This document shows positions 31,648 through 36,113 of a stretch of 36,113 bases of DNA, piece after piece (position 1 is the stretch's first letter; each line of letters starts with the position of its first letter). Made by a program: the position numbers and the translations under genes. Under the pieces are notes generated by a model. It ran no database searches. It was given only the letters and a program-made list of their open reading frames with translations, and was not told the origin of the DNA. This stretch comes from Microcystis aeruginosa W13-11 (lineage in GTDB: Bacteria > Cyanobacteriota > Cyanobacteriia > Cyanobacteriales > Microcystaceae), in NCBI GenBank assembly GCA_009995705.1, contig JAADBR010000083.1:1-36113 (forward strand), read 5' to 3'.

Positions 31648-33246
31648 CTAAGATTTTTTCAAGAACTTCTGACGAACTCGCGAGATTAATAGGTCTAATT
31701 CCGGTAACTTCAATAACATCGCACCGAGGAGGAATAAACCTACTGCTACGGTCGAAGCCAAGCCTAACTGTAATAATTGTAGGAAAATATTACCAGCACC
31801 GAAAACCTTTTCCCAACCCCAACTAGCACCCCAACTAGCAACACCAGAAAGCATTGTAATTACCGTTAATCCCAATAAGGATAAACCCCATTCTCCTAAG
31901 GGTAAACCTCCTAAACGACGATTTAAAATCACCGTAAAAATACCCATAGAAAGAATATTAACCCCCACGGTGGCTAAAACAATCCCCGGAGTGCCAAAAG
32001 GTCTATACAAGAGGAAATCCAGCGCACCATTGAGAAAAATATTCACCATACTCACCTTAAAAGGAGTTTCGCCATCACCCAAAGCGTAGAACACTCGTAC
32101 TAAAACATCGCGGCCGAGATAGAAAAACATCCCAAAACCGTAGGCCATTAATACGGGAACCACCTGTTCCGAGGCAGCCAGATTAAAGGCACCGCGTTGA
32201 TAGATAACCCGCACTACCGGGAAAGCGAGGGCGATAAAGATAGCGGTGAAGGGTAACATGGTTAAAGCCGTCAATAATAAACCCTGACGGATTCTTTGCT
32301 TCAATTCTCCCCAATTTTCCGGTTCCGTCAGTCGAGAAAATATCGGCATAAACGGCACGAGAATCATGTTAGACATGATGCCCAAGGGCGTGAGAACGAT
32401 AAAACTGGCGTAGCGCATAGAAGCGGCGGCATTTTCGATAAAAGAAGCGAAAAAGAGGTCAGTATAAACGTTAATATGCAACATTCCCGAAGATAAGGTC
32501 GCCGGAATCATCACCCGCAACACCTCCGACACCCCCGGAATCCGCCAATCCCAACGAAATGTTAATTTTCCTAAACCTGCCTTGACTTGTGCGCCCACTT
32601 GTGCTAACCATTGCCAGAGCGCCCCGACGAGAGTACCGCCAGCGAGGACAAAACCCCCTAGTTGCACATATTGCGGCTGATCAATGCGATCGCCAACGAA
32701 CCAAGCCAGCAAACCCACCCCGAAAATCACCGCCACACTGGAAAAAAGGGGACTGAGACTCGGTAGCCAGTATTGATCCGCCGCGTTGAGAGTACCGAAA
32801 CCGATGCCGATTAAACCGGCTAAAACCGCCATGGGGGCCATAATTTGCAGTTGTTGAATGGCCATGCTGCGGGTGGCGGCATCTAAACCGGGAGCGAGAA
32901 CATCAATAAAAATATTGGCAAAAACGATTAAAAAGACGGTGACAGCTAATAAAATCGCACTGACTAGGGTGGTAATAGTCTCGACAATCGGCGCGGACTC
33001 GGATTTATCTCTTTTGGCCAAAACACTGACCAAAGCGCTGTGAAAGGGACCGTTAATGCCACCGAGGAGAATTAACAGAAAACCGGGGATAACGTAGGCA
33101 AAAGCGTAGGCGTTCACCACCGGCCCGACACCGTAGGCAGCGGCGATTACCTGTTCGCGGACTAAACCAAAAACCTTACTGATTAAGGTGGCAACGGCGA
33201 CAATTCCGGCAATACCGGCTAAGGAACGGGTAGCTTTCTTATTAAT
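31648..33246 (-). CDS. murJ: Lipid II flippase MurJ, apparently starting at ATT
   Basis: MurJ flips the peptidoglycan precursor lipid II across the inner membrane. The protein has 13-14 hydrophobic segments and family sequences: NKKATRSLAGIAGIVAVATL, VFGLVREQVIAAAYG, PGFLLILLGGINGPFHSALV, FYALGDGETPFKVS. The family-typical start falls at codons ATC-ATT-AAT-AAG. No in-frame ATG, GTG or TTG is near. ATT at 33246 has a perfect GAGGTG 5 nt upstream and gives 532 aa, a normal length. The only upstream ATGs (33453, 33405) lie inside the SH3-like gene and would add about 54-69 unrelated residues. ATT starts are known (infC). A sequencing error is a less interesting alternative. Confidence 0.9.
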   Translation of the reverse strand: MNKKATRSLAGIAGIVAVATLISKVFGLVREQVIAAAYGVGPVVNAYAFAYVIPGFLLILLGGINGPFHSALVSVLAKRDKSESAPIVETITTLVSAILLAVTVFLIVFANIFIDVLAPGLDAATRSMAIQQLQIMAPMAVLAGLIGIGFGTLNAADQYWLPSLSPLFSSVAVIFGVGLLAWFVGDRIDQPQYVQLGGFVLAGGTLVGALWQWLAQVGAQVKAGLGKLTFRWDWRIPGVSEVLRVMIPATLSSGMLHINVYTDLFFASFIENAAASMRYASFIVLTPLGIMSNMILVPFMPIFSRLTEPENWGELKQRIRQGLLLTALTMLPFTAIFIALAFPVVRVIYQRGAFNLAASEQVVPVLMAYGFGMFFYLGRDVLVRVFYALGDGETPFKVSMVNIFLNGALDFLLYRPFGTPGIVLATVGVNILSMGIFTVILNRRLGGLPLGEWGLSLLGLTVITMLSGVASWGASWGWEKVFGAGNIFLQLLQLGLASTVAVGLFLLGAMLLKLPELDLLISRVRQKFLKKS

Positions 33247-33319
33247 GATGACACCTCGAAAGAAAACAACTGCATTGATCGATTCTACCCGTTTCTGTGT
33301 TCCCGCAGAAAAGCGATCT

Positions 33320-33856
33320 TTAGTTGGAAAATTTAATTTGACTGGAATGTATAACACCCATTTCCCCACAGACATTAGTATAATACCAAGAGCCAGCCGA
33401 ACCATAAATATTGATGGTTCTACGTTCTCTGATTGAACAGATGATATTGCCATTGGGGGATGTTCTCACATTTGATGGTGGAGAAAACACTATTGCTGTA
33501 GCGATTCTTGATGTGGATTGAGAACTATCGAATCTGTAACTACACACCACCTCTAGCATTGTTTGAGTCGCCTGAGAGCGGGGACGATGAATTTGTCTTT
33601 CGGGAAAAGTCGTCCAAGTTCCGTTATCACAATTAGCTTGGCTAACCAGTCGTTGATTTCCTAAATAATAAACAAAGTCAACACTACGGGAACTAGCCGG
33701 AACAATCGAACATAAATCGATGTTAATGCTTTTTCCCGTCACAGCAGTTCCGCCAAAGTAATTACAAGTTTGAGCCAAAACTAGATTAGGTTTTGCCCAG
33801 GAAGTACCGACTACCATTGTTAAAGATAGACTAGAAATCAAAATAATTTTTTTCAT
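33320..33856 (-). CDS. Secreted SH3-like protein
   Basis: This 178-aa protein has a signal peptide (MKKIILISSLSLTMVVGTSW, cleavage near LVLA-QTC). Its middle domain has paired Cys (CNYFGGT, DLCSIV, QANCDNG, VVCSYR), likely disulfide-bonded outside the cytoplasm. The C-terminal bacterial SH3-like domain (about 130-178) reads NVRTSPNGNIICSI, INIYGSAGSWYYT, CGEMGVIHSSQIKF. SH3b domains bind cell-wall or other ligands. The last third is duplicated as a fragment at 33989-34093. It lies 73 bp upstream of murJ on the same strand. Confidence 0.75.
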   Translation of the reverse strand: MKKIILISSLSLTMVVGTSWAKPNLVLAQTCNYFGGTAVTGKSINIDLCSIVPASSRSVDFVYYLGNQRLVSQANCDNGTWTTFPERQIHRPRSQATQTMLEVVCSYRFDSSQSTSRIATAIVFSPPSNVRTSPNGNIICSIRERRTINIYGSAGSWYYTNVCGEMGVIHSSQIKFSN

Positions 33857-33988
33857 AGTTGATGTTACATTTTCTGGAGGCTTTTTCTGAGATCATTTTA
33901 TACTCAATTGAATTGCGGCTAGAACCTGATGGCGACAAAATATTAGTATTTCTTATAGCAATTCTCTGTTTCCGAGGAAAAGCGATCG

Positions 33989-34093
33989 CTAGTTGTCAAA
34001 TTTAATTTGACAGGAGTGTATAACACCCATTTCTCCACAGACATTCGTATCATACCAAGAGCCAACCGAACCATAAATATTGATGGTTTTACT
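33989..34093 (-). pseudogene. Duplicated C-terminal fragment of the SH3-like gene
   Basis: It reads KTINIYGSVGSWYDT, NVCGEMGVIHSCQIKFDN and stops, matching the end of the gene at 33320. The similarity extends past the stop for about 20 bp. There is no start or N-terminal part. Several substitutions show that the duplication is not very recent. Confidence 0.8.
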
Positions 34094-34147
34094 CTTGATC
34101 ACAAAAATCACCCGTTCAAGAAAACTTAACAATGCCCACCAGCGATC

Positions 34148-34228
34148 GCACTGGATGAAAGGGTTTCTAATGCGATCGCCAAAGGTTTAAGGATGGGAGG
34201 GATTGATGTTACAATATCTCTTAAATAG
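34148..34228 (+). pseudogene. Fragment of a DUF5615 PIN-like toxin, copy 1
   Basis: ALDERVSNAIAKGLRMGGID followed by VTISLK and a stop resembles the N-terminal part of DUF5615 proteins (LDE-V-x-AI-x-GLR-x-RGIDV, from memory). Nearly the same sequence is at 35007. Only 26 codons are left. Confidence 0.65.
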
Positions 34229-34425
34229 ATATTATTAATTGAAGCTTTCGATAAAGAACGCATATAATAGCTCAATAAAAATAAAAAGGTGCGTTAATTG
34301 CACCCTACGCGATTGGTGATCGCTCTGAAAGTCCTTATCGGTCTGATTGGGGTGCGACAATGATCGCCACAATTTCCGACTAGAATAAAGAACTAGCAAC
34401 TCTCAATGATTACGAATTTCACTGA
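34229..34425. other. Leader region of the DUF4160 gene
   Basis: About 200 bp, AT-rich, with no gene. AAAGGTGCGTTAATTGCACC near 34288 contains a small inverted repeat (GGTGC/GCACC). No secure promoter was identified. Confidence 0.4.
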
Positions 34426-34665
34426 ATGCCAACGGTCATTAGAATTGGACATTTTCGGTTTCACTTCTATTCCGATGAAGGTTCCGAACCGCCACATATT
34501 CATGTACGTTCTCCTGATGGTGAATGTAAATTTTGGCTTGAACCGATAATCATTTTAGCTTCCAATCGTGGTATTCCTTCCCATGAGCTACGGGAAGTAG
34601 AGAGGCTAGTTTATACAAATCAAGACCTTTTAAGGAGTGCTTATCGTGATTTCCACAAACATTAA
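34426..34665 (+). CDS. DUF4160 protein
   Basis: This 79-aa protein shows the DUF4160 signature: MPTVIRIGHFRFHFYSDEG, then EPPHIHVRSPDGECKFWLEP, and a C-terminal helix EVERLVYTNQDLLRSAYRDF. DUF4160 and DUF2442 genes are very often paired in bacteria and are treated as a putative TA module; the biochemical role is not established. Here the stop (34663-34665) overlaps the start of the DUF2442 gene, so the two are translationally coupled. The HIHV motif could be part of an active or metal site, which is inference. Confidence 0.85.
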   Translation: MPTVIRIGHFRFHFYSDEGSEPPHIHVRSPDGECKFWLEPIIILASNRGIPSHELREVERLVYTNQDLLRSAYRDFHKH

Positions 34666-34918
34666 TCCTATAATGACTGTTGAGCCTGCCGCCATTCGAG
34701 CCTGGGCAGAAGAACGCATGATATACGTTGAACTCAGTGATGGACGTATTATTGGTTTTCCTGGCGATCGCTTCCGTATTTTGAAACAAGCAACGAATGA
34801 GCAATTGGCTGCGGTTAAGGTTGAGGTAAATGGCTATGCTCTACGGTGGGAAGAATTAGATGAGGATATTACCGTTCCTGGAATTGTCGCTGGTCATTTT
34901 CAGTTACCGCCTTTCTAA
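34646..34918 (+). CDS. DUF2442 protein
   Basis: I chose GTG 34646 because AAGGAG lies 8 nt upstream (34632-34637). This gives 90 aa; ATG 34673 is the alternative. Signature: AIRAWAEERMIYVELSDGRIIGFPGDRFRIL, then WEELDEDITVPGIVAG. DUF2442 proteins have a small domain related to NAD-kinase/NadS-like folds and are the usual partner of DUF4160. It overlaps the DUF4160 stop by 20 bp. The two are flanked on both sides by relics of a DUF5615 toxin gene. Confidence 0.85.
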   Translation: MISTNINPIMTVEPAAIRAWAEERMIYVELSDGRIIGFPGDRFRILKQATNEQLAAVKVEVNGYALRWEELDEDITVPGIVAGHFQLPPF

Positions 34919-35006
34919 TCTGTTTTGATAGTTCAAGCAATTGTAGGATGGGTTGGCGTAGGCGATCGCACTGTTTTAAAGTTTAATTAACAAGAAGATA
35001 GCGATC

Positions 35007-35195
35007 GCACTAGATAAAAGGGTTTCTAACGCGATCCCCAAAGGTTTAAGGATGCGAGGGATTGATGTTACAATGTCTTCAGAGAAAGGGTTAATAGGGG
35101 TTTCTGATCAGGAATAGTTAGCTTATGCTTTATTGCAAGGCCGAGTTATTTTCACTTTTGATGATGGCGATCTCCGGTGCTTCTACGCTCTGTGC
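35007..35195 (+). pseudogene. Fragment of a DUF5615 PIN-like toxin, copy 2
   Basis: It reads ALDKRVSNAIPKGLRMRGID, VTMSSEKGLIGVSDQE, TAG (35115-35117), then LAYALLQGRVIFTFDDGDL and loses the frame. DUF5615 toxins have the same order, with the DD pair as PIN-type acidic residues. The start is missing, one codon is a stop and the C-terminal end is lost, so it is dead. It duplicates the fragment at 34148. Confidence 0.75.
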
Positions 35196-35228
35196 TAATA
35201 TCTCCAATATTATAGGTGCTTTTGCTTT

Positions 35229-35435
35229 ATGAAAAATCAGTTATTAAAATTAGCTTTTGAAGTAGAAATTGAAGAAGGAGAGCAACTCAATCTTCCCAGT
35301 TCTGTTGTGCAAGGAATTGGTAAAGGGAAGTGGGTGATTACTATTCAGCCCAAAACCTTAGTTAGCGATCGCCTTCATTCTTCTTTTTTGAATAGTTATG
35401 CCCCAGAAGACGAAGGTTTATATGACGACTATTAA
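35229..35435 (+). CDS. Antitoxin of the MazF pair
   Basis: This 68-aa protein has an N-terminal strand pattern (QLLKLAFEVEIEEGEQLNLP, GIGKGKWVITIQP) and an acidic C-terminal tail (SYAPEDEGLYDDY) that would occupy the toxin's active site, as in MazE-like antitoxins. Its stop overlaps the MazF start by 14 bp. The exact family is not recognised; the assignment rests on the pairing. Confidence 0.75.
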   Translation: MKNQLLKLAFEVEIEEGEQLNLPSSVVQGIGKGKWVITIQPKTLVSDRLHSSFLNSYAPEDEGLYDDY

Positions 35436-35754
35436 AGGAGGTGAGTTCTGGGTTGCCAAAATTCTATTTACTGATGGTACATCATCAAAAAAAAGACCTG
35501 TGTTGATTCTTTGGGTTGACGGAGATGATGTTGTTGTAACGGCAGTGACCTCAGCAATGCCCCGAACACAGACAGATATATTATTAAAAGATTGGGTCAA
35601 TAGTGGTTTGAGGGTTCCCTCTACTGTACGTTTATCCCGTCTTGATTGCTTGGAAAAAAACTTACTGCTTGCTAAATTGGGAAGGATTTCAAACGAAGAT
35701 GCTGTCTATCTACTCAGAGCTTGGGACGATTATATTAAACCTCAATTTTGCTGA
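35422..35754 (+). CDS. mazF: PemK/MazF-family mRNA interferase
   Basis: The protein has 110 aa from ATG 35422 (MTTIKGGEFWVAKI), the usual MazF-like start; the ATG at 35398 gives eight extra residues unlike the family. The fold is marked by KGGEFWVAKILF, KKRPVLILWVD, VVVTAVTSAMPRTQTDILL, STVRLSRLDCLEKNLLLAKLG and a final helix. The RPVLIL and TxxSxx regions hold the residues used for RNA cleavage in MazF/Kid. It is a ribosome-independent endoribonuclease. It is the only toxin of a known family in the window with an undamaged frame. Confidence 0.88.
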   Translation: MTTIKGGEFWVAKILFTDGTSSKKRPVLILWVDGDDVVVTAVTSAMPRTQTDILLKDWVNSGLRVPSTVRLSRLDCLEKNLLLAKLGRISNEDAVYLLRAWDDYIKPQFC

Positions 35755-35772
35755 AGAAACTATCAGTATAGA

Positions 35773-35922
35773 CCCCGTTTCCACACAGAAACCAGAAGAG
35801 CCCAAGAAACTTTAGCTTTATTATCCGTGGATTCATTTCAACCTCGATTAAGAACACACAAATTAAAAGGATTCTTCGGTTTGTGTTATGCAATGGACGA
35901 AGATTATAAGGCTCTTCGGTAA
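35773..35922 (+). pseudogene. C-terminal fragment of a RelE/YafQ-like toxin
   Basis: The open codons read RFHTETRRAQETLALLSVDS, then FQPRLRTHKLKGF, then a different tail to a TAA at 35920. SVDxFxPxLRTHKLKG is typical of cyanobacterial RelE/YafQ-type mRNA interferases, from memory. The start and the last third with the catalytic residues are missing. Confidence 0.6.
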
Positions 35923-36036
35923 TTGTTATGCAAATAATTAACTTAAAATAAAATTCGATGAGAGTGCCTACGCCTAAAAGTAGCTGAAATCTATACAGAG
36001 AGACACTTACGGCACAAATAGGTTAATACCAAAAGA

Positions 36037-36065
36037 TAGACAATTGAGTTAAGATTTGATATAAT
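36037..36065 (+). promoter_or_regulatory. Likely sigma-70 promoter
   Basis: TAGACA (36037-36042, five of six matches to TTGACA), a spacer of exactly 17 bp, and a perfect TATAAT (36060-36065). It would start transcription near 36072, about 20 nt before the ATG at 36091. Confidence 0.6.
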
Positions 36066-36090
36066 GGCCAAAAACCCGAGTATTTTACTT

Positions 36091-36113
36091 ATGATGCTTG
36101 ACAAATTTTTGAA
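36091..36113 (+). CDS. Possible gene start cut by the window edge
   Basis: ATGATGCTTGACAAATTT opens MMLDKFL and runs off the right edge. It is supported only by the strong promoter about 25 bp upstream. Identity cannot be judged. Confidence 0.3.

Noticed and set aside
33247..33453. Longer murJ start at ATG 33453 or 33405
   Set aside because: The extra residues are unlike MurJ and overlap the coding end of the SH3-like gene. ATT 33246 with its GAGGTG fits the family length.

Overview
The window looks like a cyanobacterial chromosome, most probably Microcystis or a close relative. The evidence is the set of housekeeping genes: phycocyanobilin synthesis (pcyA), NDH-1 (ndhD), cyAbrB2, glgX and a CobD of cyanobacterial type. 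The HIP1 octamer GCGATCGC occurs more than 20 times, and small palindromic or MITE-like repeats and toxin-antitoxin (TA) debris are dense. The genus is inferred from remembered sequence style, not from a search. No rRNA, tRNA or CRISPR array was seen.

Layout. 1-531: tandem duplicated coiled-coil/membrane genes. 879-6024: ndhD, pcyA and a transglutaminase-like membrane protein whose catalytic Cys and His are replaced. 6258-9284: a His-rich protein followed by a coiled-coil/GUN4 protein. 9280-12400: a decayed TA island with a truncated Phd-type antitoxin, HicB next to a DUF6972-like gene, an antitoxin with a dead PIN toxin, and an antitoxin whose toxin was cut by an IS30 remnant. 12794-16416: plsC, a membrane protein, cobD, a GFA-family gene, an Rrf2 regulator and cyabrB2. 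17001-22639: a SIMPL protein, enolase, a DUF3887 protein and glgX. 22716-27672: a repeat-riddled accessory block with a UPF0175 antitoxin whose toxin is cut by a repeat, two small genes, a TPR-CHAT protease gene split by a 97-bp MITE, and a nonsense-broken small gene. 27703-33856: a P1B-4-type metal ATPase, hisS, a hypothetical gene, murJ and a secreted SH3-like protein. 33989-36113: a second TA island (DUF4160/DUF2442, an intact MazF pair, DUF5615 relics and a RelE-like relic).

The main result is a story of small repeats and TA decay. A 97-bp element with 11-bp perfect terminal inverted repeats occurs twice (9415-9511 and, inverted, 26616-26712). The second copy sits between a 164-codon frame and a TPR-CHAT frame. 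Removing 95 bp (the element plus one copy of a TA target duplication) restores one continuous 970-codon frame. It therefore appears to have cut a caspase-like CHAT protein in two. A different repeat family cuts a PIN toxin after five codons at about 22857. GC-rich repeats of related type were absorbed in frame into the neighbouring 194-aa gene. Across the window nearly every recognisable toxin is broken while most antitoxin partners remain open. The exceptions are the MazF pair and possibly DUF4160/DUF2442.

murJ has no usable ATG, GTG or TTG at the family-typical start. An ATT codon there is preceded by a perfect GAGGTG ribosome binding site.
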